Below, one piece after another: positions 18,770 to 27,032 of a stretch of 64,000 nt of DNA. A model generated the notes under the pieces. It saw only the letters and a list, made by a program, of their open reading frames with translations, was not told where the DNA came from and did not search any database. Position numbers and translations under genes: made by a program. Location: NCBI RefSeq assembly GCF_029946515.1, contig NZ_JARZHH010000002.1:248001-312000 (forward strand), read 5' to 3'. Position 1 is the first letter of the stretch; each line of letters begins with the position of its first letter. The stretch comes from Polyangium sp. 6x1. GTDB taxonomy: Bacteria > Myxococcota_A > Polyangia > Polyangiales > Polyangiaceae.

Positions 18770-20956
18770 ATGTCGTCGTCCACGCTGGCCCATCCCCCCG
18801 CGCCCCTTCCGCACGCGTCCGTGGACGCGCTTGCCGCCACGAGCGCGCTTTTCGCGCAGGTCTGCACCGCGACGGCGTCGAGGCTGGTTTCGTACCTCGA
18901 ACACGTCGAGGTCCCGCCGACGTCGGTGGTGATGCGCGAGGGCGAGTTCGGCCGGGAGATGTATTTTCTCGTGTCGGGCGAAGCGCGCCTCCGCCGCGCG
19001 AACGTGGACCTCGGGCGCATCGGGCCCGGCGCGCATTTCGGCGAGCTCGCGCTGATCGCGGGGCGCCTGCGGACGTCGAGCGTGATCGCGGAGTCGACGC
19101 TCACGCTCGCGCGGCTCTCGCGTGAGCAGTTCGAGCAGATGTCGAAGCGAGACCCGGAGCTCGCGCTCTGCCTGACGCAGGCGCTCGTGACGTCGCTCGG
19201 ACATGAGCTCATCGAGATGACGGAGAACGTGGGCGCGCTCCTGCACGAGCGCTCGCTGCCGCGGCGCGTGTTCGTGGACGTCACGGTGAACCGCGCGTGG
19301 ACGCGGGTGCGGACGGGGACCTTGCTCGGCGATCTCTTGCCGCGCGACGTCGACGGCGATCCGGTGGTCGCGGCGCTCGTGAACAACAAGGCCGTGGCGC
19401 TCAGGATGCCGATCACGTCGGACGCGCACGTGGAGCCGCTCTGCGCGTCGCACTGGGAAGGCAAGCGCGTGTATCGCGCGAGCCTCGGGCTCTTGCTGCT
19501 CGAAGCGGCGCGGCGGGTGGATCCGGACGTGTTCGTGCGGCTCGGGCCCGGCGCGGGGTTCGGACAATCGATCGAGCTGCTCCGTCCGGGGGTGCTCTCG
19601 CTCGCGACGTGGGCGGAGAGCGTGATGGGGAAGATGCACGAGCTCATCGCGGCGGACGTGCCGTTCCAGCAAGAGCTCTGGACGGTGGACGAGGCGCGCA
19701 GCCACTTCGCCGAGGAGGGCGCGCGGGACCTGCTCGCGCTCCTGCGCACGTGGCGGACGGGGCACGTGCAGCTCGTCTGCGCGGGGTCCGTGGCGGTGCT
19801 GTCGATGACGCCGCTCCTGCCGAGCGCGGGGCACATCGCGCCGTTCCCGTTCCGCATCGAGGTCGACGGCGAGGCGGTGATGCTCCGCTACGGCGACGAA
19901 CCATGCGTGACGCCCGAGGGCGGCGCGGCGCCGGCATCGACGCGCCTGCACGAGGACATCCAGCCCGAATCGGCGCGGCACGGGGTGCGGCAGGACGAAC
20001 CCTGGCTCACGACGCTGGGGATCACGAGCGTGGGCGCGTTCAACGACGCGTGCGTGCGCGGCAAGACGCCGGAGATCATCCGGGTGAGCGAGGGCCAGCA
20101 CGAGAAGCGCATCAGCCGCATCGCGGACGCGATCGCGGGACGCGGGACGATCCGGGCGATCTGCGTGGCGGGCCCGTCGTCATCGGGGAAGACGACGTTC
20201 CTCTCGCGCCTGACGGTGCAACTGCTCGTGAACGGGATCCACCCGGTGGGTTTGTCGCTGGACGACTACTACGTCGACCGGGAGAAGACCGCGCGGGATG
20301 CACGAGGCGAGTACGACTACGAGTCGCTCGAAGCGATCGACGTCGGCGCGCTGCGGGGCCACCTCGGGCGCATCTTCGCCGGGGAGACGGTGAAGACGGC
20401 GCGCTACGATTTCGTGTCGGGCAAGAGCCACCCGGACGGCGGGCGCGAGGTGACGCTACGCAGCTCGGACGTGCTCTTGATCGAGGGCATCCACGGGCTG
20501 AACCCGAAGCTCCTCGACGGGATCCTTCCGCGGGACAAGGTCTTCCGCATCTTCATCCAGCCGATGACGGCGCTGCCGTTCGACCGGGTGAACCGCGTCA
20601 ACGTGTCCGACGTGCGGCTGCTTCGGCGCATCGTGCGCGACCGGCACGGGCGCGGGGCGAACGCGGCGGCGAACATCCAGCGCTGGCCGTCGGTGCGCGC
20701 GGGCGAACGCACGAACATCTTCCCGTTCCTCGCGCAGGCCGACGCGATCTTCGACTCGGCGCTCGTCTACGAGCTCGGCGTGATCAAGGTGTTCGCCGAT
20801 CGCTACCTGCTCGAAGTGTCGCAGGATCATCCGGCGTTCGTGACGGCGTACCGCTTGCGGCAGCTCATCGACAAGGTGGTGACGATCTACCCGGATCACG
20901 TGCCGCCGACGTCGATCCTGCGGGAGTTCATCGGGGGGAGCGGGTTCGAGTACTGA
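18770..20956 (+). CDS. Cyclic-nucleotide-binding / TGS-like / uridine-kinase-like fusion protein
   Basis: A 728-residue cytoplasmic protein in three parts. Residues about 25-145 are a cyclic nucleotide-binding (cNMP) domain with FLVSGEARLRR, PGAHFGELALIAGRLRTSSV and a C-terminal helix. Residues about 165-350 resemble the TGS plus second domain of threonyl-tRNA synthetase found in some nucleoside kinases (VFVDVTVNRAWTRVRTGTLL and VNNKAVALRMPI). Residues about 440-728 are a P-loop uridine-kinase/phosphoribulokinase-type domain with GPSSSGKT at 468-475, LSLDDYYVDREKT, YDFVSGKSHPDG and LLIEGIHGLNP. It should phosphorylate a nucleoside-like substrate, perhaps gated by cAMP or cGMP. No gene partner is apparent. 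Confidence 0.83.
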   Translation: MSSSTLAHPPAPLPHASVDALAATSALFAQVCTATASRLVSYLEHVEVPPTSVVMREGEFGREMYFLVSGEARLRRANVDLGRIGPGAHFGELALIAGRLRTSSVIAESTLTLARLSREQFEQMSKRDPELALCLTQALVTSLGHELIEMTENVGALLHERSLPRRVFVDVTVNRAWTRVRTGTLLGDLLPRDVDGDPVVAALVNNKAVALRMPITSDAHVEPLCASHWEGKRVYRASLGLLLLEAARRVDPDVFVRLGPGAGFGQSIELLRPGVLSLATWAESVMGKMHELIAADVPFQQELWTVDEARSHFAEEGARDLLALLRTWRTGHVQLVCAGSVAVLSMTPLLPSAGHIAPFPFRIEVDGEAVMLRYGDEPCVTPEGGAAPASTRLHEDIQPESARHGVRQDEPWLTTLGITSVGAFNDACVRGKTPEIIRVSEGQHEKRISRIADAIAGRGTIRAICVAGPSSSGKTTFLSRLTVQLLVNGIHPVGLSLDDYYVDREKTARDARGEYDYESLEAIDVGALRGHLGRIFAGETVKTARYDFVSGKSHPDGGREVTLRSSDVLLIEGIHGLNPKLLDGILPRDKVFRIFIQPMTALPFDRVNRVNVSDVRLLRRIVRDRHGRGANAAANIQRWPSVRAGERTNIFPFLAQADAIFDSALVYELGVIKVFADRYLLEVSQDHPAFVTAYRLRQLIDKVVTIYPDHVPPTSILREFIGGSGFEY

Positions 20957-20959
20957 GCG

Positions 20960-21349
20960 TCACTTCGGCTGATCGTCGTCCGTCATGATCCGGAACCCCG
21001 GATCCTCCTCCGTCGGCCCCTTCGGCTTCTGGCCCGGCGGGTACCGCGGCGGATCACGATCCTCGCGCTTGCGCTCGTCTTCCGGCTCGGGCTCGCGCTT
21101 CTTGTCCTTGTCCTTCGGTCCGAACAGCATCTCCGTCCCGAACCGGCTCACCACGTTGTTCGCCGCGCGGTAGATCTCCCGACCCGCGACCTCGACTTGC
21201 TTGCCCACGTCCGTCCGGTCGAGCTCCTTCTTGATCCCGCTCGCCGCCATCGTGGCCGCGCGGAACAGGTGGCCGAGCCCTTGCACCAGGTGCGTCTTCG
21301 CCCGCTCGGATTGCTCGTTGCGATCGTCCCGATCGTCGTTCGCGCTCAT
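20960..21349 (-). CDS. Hypothetical charged protein
   Basis: A 129-residue protein of unknown function starting MSANDDRDDRNEQSERAKTH. The N-terminal half is a predicted helix (VQGLGHLFRAATMAASGIKK, then VAGREIYRAANNVVSRFG). The C-terminal half is a highly charged, probably disordered Lys/Glu/Asp/Pro tail. It has no signal peptide or recognised domain. It converges with the CNB/nucleoside kinase gene (stops 4 nt apart) and lies 40 nt upstream of the minus-strand GGDEF gene stop, which is transcribed in the same direction. Confidence 0.6.
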   Translation of the reverse strand: MSANDDRDDRNEQSERAKTHLVQGLGHLFRAATMAASGIKKELDRTDVGKQVEVAGREIYRAANNVVSRFGTEMLFGPKDKDKKREPEPEDERKREDRDPPRYPPGQKPKGPTEEDPGFRIMTDDDQPK

Positions 21350-21389
21350 ACGCAGAGTGTAGGGGTCGTGTCAGCGCGCTCGCAAGCCA

Positions 21390-23555
21390 TCAGGCCGCGT
21401 GTTGCGCTTTCGACCCGGCCGCGCGGGTAGGCAAGGCCGCGTGGGCGGTGACGCGGTTTCGTCCGCCGCGCTTCGAGGCGTAGAGGGCCTCGTCCGCCGC
21501 CTTGAAGAGGTCTTCCCAGGTCTCGCCGGCCTCGGGGAAGCTCGCCACGCCGATCGAGCAGGTCACGCGGATCGTCACGGGCTGTCCGTCCGGGCCCGGC
21601 TTCGGCGCGTGGAAGATCGTCTTGCCGAGCTCCTCGCGCACCCGCTCGGCCAGGAGCATCGCGCCGCGCGCGTCCGTCTCCTCGCAGATCACCACGAACT
21701 CTTCGCCGCCGAAGCGCGCGGTGGCGTCGGTCGCGCGCCGCTCGCGACGGAGGATTTCGCCGAGGCCCTTGATGATCACGTCGCCCGCGTCGTGCCCGTA
21801 GGTGTCGTTCACCTTCTTGAAGTGGTCGATGTCCGTCACGAGCACGCTGAGCTTGCGGCCGAAGCGCTTGGCCGCCTTGATCTTCTGGTCGGCGATCTCC
21901 AGCATCGCGCGCTTGTTGTAGAGGCCCGTCATGCCGTCGAGCGTGGCCATCTCTTCGAGCCTGCGCATCATGCGCGCGTTCGCGAGCGAGACGGCGACGT
22001 GGCTCGTGAGCACCTCGAGCGTGCTGCGCGCGGCGTCGCCGAACGCGGCCCTGCGGCGCGAGCCGAGCACGAGCGTGCCGAGGGGTTTGTCGTGCACGAG
22101 CATCGGCAGCACGATCATCGACGGCATGCTCGGGGGCGCGAGCTTCTTCGTGAAGACGATCTGCCGCTTCTCGTCGTACTCGCCGCGGTAGGGCAGCGGG
22201 TGCTTGTTTTCGAGCGCCATCGAGACGAGGCCGGCGTTCTTCTTGTACTGCTGGCCGACGAGGTTCGCCTCGTCGCCGCCGCTGACGGCGCGGATCTCGT
22301 GGGCCTTCTGCGACTCGTCGTAGAGCGTGACCGCGGCGAAGTCGACGCTCGTGATCTCGCGCGCCGTGCGCAGGCCCGCCTCCACGACCTCAGCCTCGGT
22401 CGTCGCGGCGTTGAGGCTCTCGACCGCGCGGTAGAGACGGCCCTGCTCCACCTTCGCGCGTTCGAGCTGCACGAACACGCGCTCGTTCTGGATGGCCCGC
22501 ACCGCGTAGCGGCAGGCTTCCATGGCGAGCTCCTGTTCTTTGAGGCCAAAGGGTTCGTCGGTGAGGCGGTCGAGGACGAGCACGCCGCGGATGGCGCCGT
22601 GCTCGAAGACCGGCAACGCGAGCGCGGCGCGGACGGGGCAGGGGCCCGTGTAGTACGGGAGCTTGTGGCGCGGCTCGAGGCCGCGGAGCGCGACGGCCTC
22701 GCGCTGCGTGATCGCCGCGCCGAAGATGCCGTCGCCCGCGAGGAAGGGGCCCTCGGCGACGTTCGGGTCGTCCGTCGACAGCTCGCTGATGCGCAGGTGC
22801 GTCCCGGCGTCGTTTTGCCAGAGCAAGACGGCCGTGTGCAGGTTCATCGCCTGCCGGAGGAGCCGGAGCGCGAAGAGCACGGACTGGTGGATCTCCTCCA
22901 CGCCCGAGCGCACGAGCCGCTCCTCGTCGTTCGTCCGCGACGATGCACGCCCGCCGCCCGGCGCGCCGAGCAGTCGGTAGCTGCGCGCGTCGTCGCGGAG
23001 TTTCTCCACCTCGGCCTGGATGCGCTCCTTCAGCGCGCTCCTCGCGCGGGCGATCTCGGCGCGGAGGAGCAGCGCGTTGAACGACGCGAACACGACCATG
23101 AACGCGCCGGAGTAGGCGAGCCGCTCGAAGCTCGACGCCACCATGGCCCAGTGCCGCACGGATGCGTCGAGGCCGAGCGCGAAGGCGAGGACGAGCACCG
23201 TGGCGATCGGTCGCGCGAACGCGCTCACGAGGCCGACGCACACGTAGACGAGCGGGTAGAGGCGCCCGTCGAGCGCGCCGTCGCTGCGCGTCACGATCGC
23301 GTACACGAGCACGGTGAGGAGCGCGCCGACCTCGAGGTCGAGGCGGAGCGTGCCCTCGATCGCCCGGGAGCGCCGCGACGCACGCGCCGCGAGCAGGCCG
23401 AGCAGGAGCGCCGAGGCGGGCGCCTCGATCCAGAGCGAGAGTGGGCTCGCCGTGGACGCGACCACGACCGCGCCGAGGGCGATCGCAGCGAGGAGCGGCA
23501 AAGCCGCGCGGCCAAGGCGCCGAAGCTTGAGCACGAGGACCACGAGCGGAGCCAT
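21390..23555 (-). CDS. Membrane diguanylate cyclase with two GAF domains
   Basis: A 721-residue signalling protein. The first about 150 residues are several hydrophobic helices, then a coiled stretch. Two GAF-like sensor domains follow at about 205-345 and 365-530, and a GGDEF domain at about 550-710. The active site is RFGGEEF and the inhibitory I-site RATD sits directly before it (RATDATARFGGEEF), as in PleD, so it should make c-di-GMP from two GTP and be product-inhibited. Other GGDEF hallmarks are DIDHFKKVNDTYGHDAGD and TCSIGVASFPEAGETW. ATG at 23555. It is divergent from the histidine kinase gene across a 76-bp gap. Confidence 0.9.
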   Translation of the reverse strand: MAPLVVLVLKLRRLGRAALPLLAAIALGAVVVASTASPLSLWIEAPASALLLGLLAARASRRSRAIEGTLRLDLEVGALLTVLVYAIVTRSDGALDGRLYPLVYVCVGLVSAFARPIATVLVLAFALGLDASVRHWAMVASSFERLAYSGAFMVVFASFNALLLRAEIARARSALKERIQAEVEKLRDDARSYRLLGAPGGGRASSRTNDEERLVRSGVEEIHQSVLFALRLLRQAMNLHTAVLLWQNDAGTHLRISELSTDDPNVAEGPFLAGDGIFGAAITQREAVALRGLEPRHKLPYYTGPCPVRAALALPVFEHGAIRGVLVLDRLTDEPFGLKEQELAMEACRYAVRAIQNERVFVQLERAKVEQGRLYRAVESLNAATTEAEVVEAGLRTAREITSVDFAAVTLYDESQKAHEIRAVSGGDEANLVGQQYKKNAGLVSMALENKHPLPYRGEYDEKRQIVFTKKLAPPSMPSMIVLPMLVHDKPLGTLVLGSRRRAAFGDAARSTLEVLTSHVAVSLANARMMRRLEEMATLDGMTGLYNKRAMLEIADQKIKAAKRFGRKLSVLVTDIDHFKKVNDTYGHDAGDVIIKGLGEILRRERRATDATARFGGEEFVVICEETDARGAMLLAERVREELGKTIFHAPKPGPDGQPVTIRVTCSIGVASFPEAGETWEDLFKAADEALYASKRGGRNRVTAHAALPTRAAGSKAQHAA

Positions 23556-23631
23556 GCGGGTGCTAAGGGCCCCGTATCAGAGGGCGTCACGCCGGGCCTA
23601 GTTTTGGGAGAAGACGGCTACCCTAACGCCT

Positions 23632-24777
23632 GTGCGCCCCGGCATACGCCTTCAACTCCTCGTCGCGCTCGGCACGCTCCTCGTCCTCGCCTTCCTCCCT
23701 CTCTTCTTCGCGGTCGTCAGCTTGCACCGGGCCAGCATGGCCGGCGTCATCCCCACCGCGCCCCTCATCCGGCTCCTCGCCCTCTACATGGGCATCTTCG
23801 CCCTCGCGCTGCTCATCTTCATGTACCTCGCGATGACGCGGCTCGTGGTCGATCCGATCGAGCGCCTCTCGCGCGCCGCGGGCCGCGTGGCGGAGGGCGC
23901 GCGGCGGCTCGAATTGCCGCGCGTGGGCGCGCGGGAGCTCGCCGAGCTCGCCGACAGCGTGGCGCGCATGACCGAGCGCCTGCGCGCCGACGAGGAGAGC
24001 CTGCGCGTGAAGATCGACGAGGCCACGCGGTATGCGAAGGAGCTCGAGCGCGCGCAGGAGCGGCTCGTGCGATCGGAGCGCCTCGCCTCGGTGGGACGCC
24101 TGTCGGCCGGGCTCGCGCACGAGATCGGAAACCCCATCGCGGCGCTGCTCGGCTTCGAGGAGCTCCTGCTCGCCGGTGGGCTCGACGAGGCCGATCAGCG
24201 CGACTTCTTGCAGCGCATGAAGCGCGAGACCGAGCGCATCCATCGCATCCTGCGGGACCTGCTCGACTTCGCGGGGCCCGCCACGAGCGTGCGCGGCGGT
24301 CGTTCCCCCGAGAGCGGCGGCTCGTTCGCGCAGGCGCTCGACGCCGCGCTCGCCCTCGTCAAACCGCAGAAGGCCCTGCGCGACGTGGCCATCGCGCTCG
24401 ACGTCGAGAAGGACCTGCCGCTCGTCGCGCTCTCCGAGGAGCGCCTCGTGCAGGTCCTCTTGAACCTGCTGCTCAACGCGGCCGACGCCGTCCCGAAGCC
24501 CGGAGGACGCATCGAGCTCTTCGCCCGCCGCGCGCCCGAGGGCGTGCGCGTCGAGGTCCGCGACAACGGCCCCGGCGTTGCCCCTGCCATCCGCGATCGC
24601 CTCTTCGAACCCTTCGCCACGACGAAGGAGGTCGGCAAAGGCACGGGCCTTGGACTCGCGGTTTGTCGTGGACTCCTCGAATCCGTGGGCGGATCGATCG
24701 GCGTCGAGCCCGGCGAGCAGGGCGCGGGCGCGCGCTTCTTCTTCACGGTCCCGCTCGCCGCGAAGGACCTCAGTTGA
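23632..24777 (+). CDS. Sensor histidine kinase
   Basis: A 381-residue membrane histidine kinase. Two transmembrane helices (about 7-30 and 45-68) flank a very short external loop; a HAMP-like linker then leads to the dimerisation/phosphoacceptor helix with H163 in GLAHEIGNPIAALLGF. The ATPase part has the N-box NLLLNAADAVPKPGG, the G1 box DNGPGV, an F-box region (LFEPFATTKEVGKG) and the G2 box GTGLGLAV. It lacks a receiver domain and no response regulator gene is adjacent. It starts with GTG at 23632 and overlaps the SirB1-family gene tail-to-tail by 8 nt. The signal is unknown; the small periplasmic part suggests membrane or cytoplasmic sensing. Confidence 0.9.
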   Translation: MRPGIRLQLLVALGTLLVLAFLPLFFAVVSLHRASMAGVIPTAPLIRLLALYMGIFALALLIFMYLAMTRLVVDPIERLSRAAGRVAEGARRLELPRVGARELAELADSVARMTERLRADEESLRVKIDEATRYAKELERAQERLVRSERLASVGRLSAGLAHEIGNPIAALLGFEELLLAGGLDEADQRDFLQRMKRETERIHRILRDLLDFAGPATSVRGGRSPESGGSFAQALDAALALVKPQKALRDVAIALDVEKDLPLVALSEERLVQVLLNLLLNAADAVPKPGGRIELFARRAPEGVRVEVRDNGPGVAPAIRDRLFEPFATTKEVGKGTGLGLAVCRGLLESVGGSIGVEPGEQGAGARFFFTVPLAAKDLS

Positions 24778-25591
24778 ACGAGCGGCTCGCGCTGGGCCGG
24801 GCGAGGATCGCGCGGCTGCCGCCGAGCCGCTCGAGCTCGCGAGACAGCTCCGGCGTCGGCGAGAGCGCGACGAGGTGTTCGAGCACGTTGCGCAGCCGCT
24901 CGTCGTCCTTCCGCGATGCGTGGATGCTGCGGAGATTCGAGAGCATGCGGACCAGGATCTGCCGCTTGCTGCAAGGTTCGAGCAGCCGCGGATCGACCCG
25001 CGGCCCCGCGCCCGTCACGCGCGCGTGCAGGGCTTCGAGCTCCTGCCCCGCGAGGATCCGCCCGTGGAACGGATCGATCACCAGGTTGACGCTCGGGGCG
25101 CCGGATCGCCGGACGGCGCCCTCTGCCTTGAACACCGGCCGCGGCGCTTCCTTCTGCCGCTCTCCCGCGCCGACCAGGAAATGCCCTGGGAACGAGATCC
25201 CTCGCGCGTCGATCCCCGCGCGCGTCGCCACGTCGAGCAGCACGACCGCGAGCGTGATCGGGATGCCCTTCTTCCGGTCGAGCACCTCGTTCAAGTAGCT
25301 GTTGCGCGGGTCGTAGTACTCCTCGGCGTTGCCGCGGAAGCCTTGCGAGCCGTAGAGCCATTCGAGCACCACGCGCACCCGCTCCTCCGTCGTCCCGTGC
25401 GGCGCGGCCTGCGCGATGCGCCGGGCAGCCGCGCGGCCGAGCCCTTCGAGCGTCGCCACGTAACGCGCGACGTCGAGCGACGGGTACTCGCTCTCCGCGA
25501 AGACGAGCGAGGCTTGCACGAGGTCGATCTCCGACTCGGGAAGCGAGACGAGGTGGGCGAAGAGGGTCAGGCTCGGACGAGAAGGCACCAT
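24770..25591 (-). CDS. SirB1-family transglutaminase-like/TPR protein
   Basis: A 273-residue protein of the SirB1 N-terminal (transglutaminase-like core 2) family. Visible signatures are EEYYDPRNSYLNEVLDRKKG, PITLAVVLLDVATRAGI and ISFPGHFLV, where the conserved His lies. The N-terminal helical part and the C-terminal helical part (ILVRMLSNLRSIHASRKDDE, TPR-like) match the usual two-part layout. The canonical transglutaminase Cys is not evident at the usual place, so enzymatic activity is doubtful. ATG at 25591. The gene lies 36 nt upstream of the polysaccharide deacetylase gene stop, in the same direction as it. Confidence 0.8.
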   Translation of the reverse strand: MVPSRPSLTLFAHLVSLPESEIDLVQASLVFAESEYPSLDVARYVATLEGLGRAAARRIAQAAPHGTTEERVRVVLEWLYGSQGFRGNAEEYYDPRNSYLNEVLDRKKGIPITLAVVLLDVATRAGIDARGISFPGHFLVGAGERQKEAPRPVFKAEGAVRRSGAPSVNLVIDPFHGRILAGQELEALHARVTGAGPRVDPRLLEPCSKRQILVRMLSNLRSIHASRKDDERLRNVLEHLVALSPTPELSRELERLGGSRAILARPSASRSFN

Positions 25592-25627
25592 GACGATCCG
25601 TCTTCGTTCGTAGCGCTCTTCGGGGCC

Positions 25628-26434
25628 CTAGGCCGCACCTTCCTCGCGGCTTCCTTCCATCAATTCCGTGACGGTCACGCCGTCGAGGTTCTTCGCCCGC
25701 ATGCCTTCGAGGATCCTCGGCAGCGCGGCGAGGCTCGCCGGCACGTGATCGTCGCGCTCGGCCGCGTCGTGCAGGAGCACGATCGCCCCATCTTCGAGGC
25801 CTCGCGTGACGCGCGCCGTCACCCTTGCCGCGTCGGCGGAGGCGAGCCCGTCGATCGCCCGAACCGACCAGCCGACCACCGTCAGATCGAGCTCGTCCAC
25901 GACCTTCGCGATGCGCGGGTTCGTGTGCCCGATCGGCGGCCGGAACAAGGACGGCCTCCGGCCCGTGATCTTTTCCAGCACCACGAGCGATCGCTCGATG
26001 TCGGCGCGCACGGCGGACGTGGACAGCATCGCGAACGTCCGCGGGTGCGCGTAGCCGTGCGACCCGAGCGCGTGACCTCGCGCCACGATGTCGCGCACGA
26101 TCTCCGGGTGCGCCTCGGCCTTCTTGCCGATCACGAAGAACGTCGCCTTCACCTTCGCCCGATCGAGCTCGGCGAGCACCTTCGGCGTGTGCCTGGGGTT
26201 CGGCCCGTCGTCGAAGGTCAGCGCCACGCCGCGCGCGTCGTTCGGCCCGCGGCAGACTGCGTCGACGAACATGCGCAGGCGCAGGAAGAGCACGCCGGAG
26301 AGGACGATGGCCGTGTACGCGGCGAGCGCAGAGAGCGTGATCCACGTGGGCACGGGCCCGATCAAGAGCGAACGCGCGACGAGCGCGAGGGCCCCGAACG
26401 TCGCCATGTAAAACAGGATCCGCGCGGGCGGCAC
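25628..26434 (-). CDS. Membrane-anchored polysaccharide deacetylase (NodB family)
   Basis: A carbohydrate esterase family 4 protein of about 268 residues. Two N-terminal hydrophobic helices precede the NodB domain. Motif 1 is ALTFDDGPNPRHTPK (the two Asp), motif 2 GSHGYAHPRTF (metal-binding His pair), motif 3 FRPPIGHTNPR and the final motif IVLLHD. It likely removes acetyl groups from an envelope or exopolysaccharide glycan. The GTG start at 26434, four bases after the stop of the preceding gene, is preferred; a longer frame to 26494 would overlap that gene by 56 nt with a purely Arg/Lys-rich extension. It neighbours an MBOAT acyltransferase, suggesting acyl editing of polysaccharide. Confidence 0.85.
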   Translation of the reverse strand: MPPARILFYMATFGALALVARSLLIGPVPTWITLSALAAYTAIVLSGVLFLRLRMFVDAVCRGPNDARGVALTFDDGPNPRHTPKVLAELDRAKVKATFFVIGKKAEAHPEIVRDIVARGHALGSHGYAHPRTFAMLSTSAVRADIERSLVVLEKITGRRPSLFRPPIGHTNPRIAKVVDELDLTVVGWSVRAIDGLASADAARVTARVTRGLEDGAIVLLHDAAERDDHVPASLAALPRILEGMRAKNLDGVTVTELMEGSREEGAA

Positions 26435-26438
26435 CGCT

Positions 26439-26981
26439 CTACTTCTTCGCCTTTTTCTCGTCCGCCGAGGTCTCGAAATCCTCGTCGAGCTCATCCGCCG
26501 CCGGCTGCGCGATGCGCTTCTGCGGCCCGGCCTTCGCTTGCGCGGCCGGCGCTTCTTCCTTCGCCTCGCCCTCGGGCTCGGGCGTGTTGTCCGCGTCGTA
26601 GAAGCCGCCGAGCACCGCGGCGATCGTGGCGAGCGCGGTGATGGGGAAGGAGCCCAACGAGATCGCCTCGCTCTTCGTCATCACGCCGATCTTGCTCAGG
26701 AGGTCGGTCGGCAGGGCCATCGTCAGCCACTTGCGCGCGGCGAACATGAGCCCCGCGCCGAGCAGCGCGCCGACGACGGCCTTCATCCCGGCCTCGATCT
26801 TCGCGTCCTTCGCCCAGATCGGTTTGCCCGCGACGAGGCCGATCACGACCCCGGTGATCGCGGCGGCGATGTACGCGAGCCACGCAGGCAGTACGGCAAA
26901 TCCGAGCTTGAAAAGCCCGAACCCGATGAGCCCGCCTACGACGAGGCCTTTGATGATCCCTACGATCAGGCGCCCGAGCAT
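26439..26981 (-). CDS. Small integral membrane protein of unknown function
   Basis: A 180-residue protein with three or four hydrophobic segments in its first 130 residues (LIVGIIKGLVVGGLIGFGLF, LAYIAAAITGVVIGLVAG, VVGALLGAGLMFAA, SFPITALATIAAVLGGF). The C-terminal tail of about 50 residues is charged and disordered-looking (Glu/Ala/Lys-rich). The ATG at 26981 is preceded by AAGGATT and is preferred to a GTG at 26999. The stop is 4 nt before the deacetylase GTG, so the two are likely co-transcribed. No family recognised. Confidence 0.65.
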   Translation of the reverse strand: MLGRLIVGIIKGLVVGGLIGFGLFKLGFAVLPAWLAYIAAAITGVVIGLVAGKPIWAKDAKIEAGMKAVVGALLGAGLMFAARKWLTMALPTDLLSKIGVMTKSEAISLGSFPITALATIAAVLGGFYDADNTPEPEGEAKEEAPAAQAKAGPQKRIAQPAADELDEDFETSADEKKAKK

Positions 26982-27032
26982 CACCGTAATCCTTGGCACG
27001 GCAGCCCGCGCCGTTCAACATGCGGCCCGCTC

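Noticed and set aside
26538-27032. N-terminal extension of the MBOAT protein
   Set aside because: The extra residues are charged shadow sequence antisense to the membrane-protein gene; conserved MBOAT sequence starts at GTG 27033.
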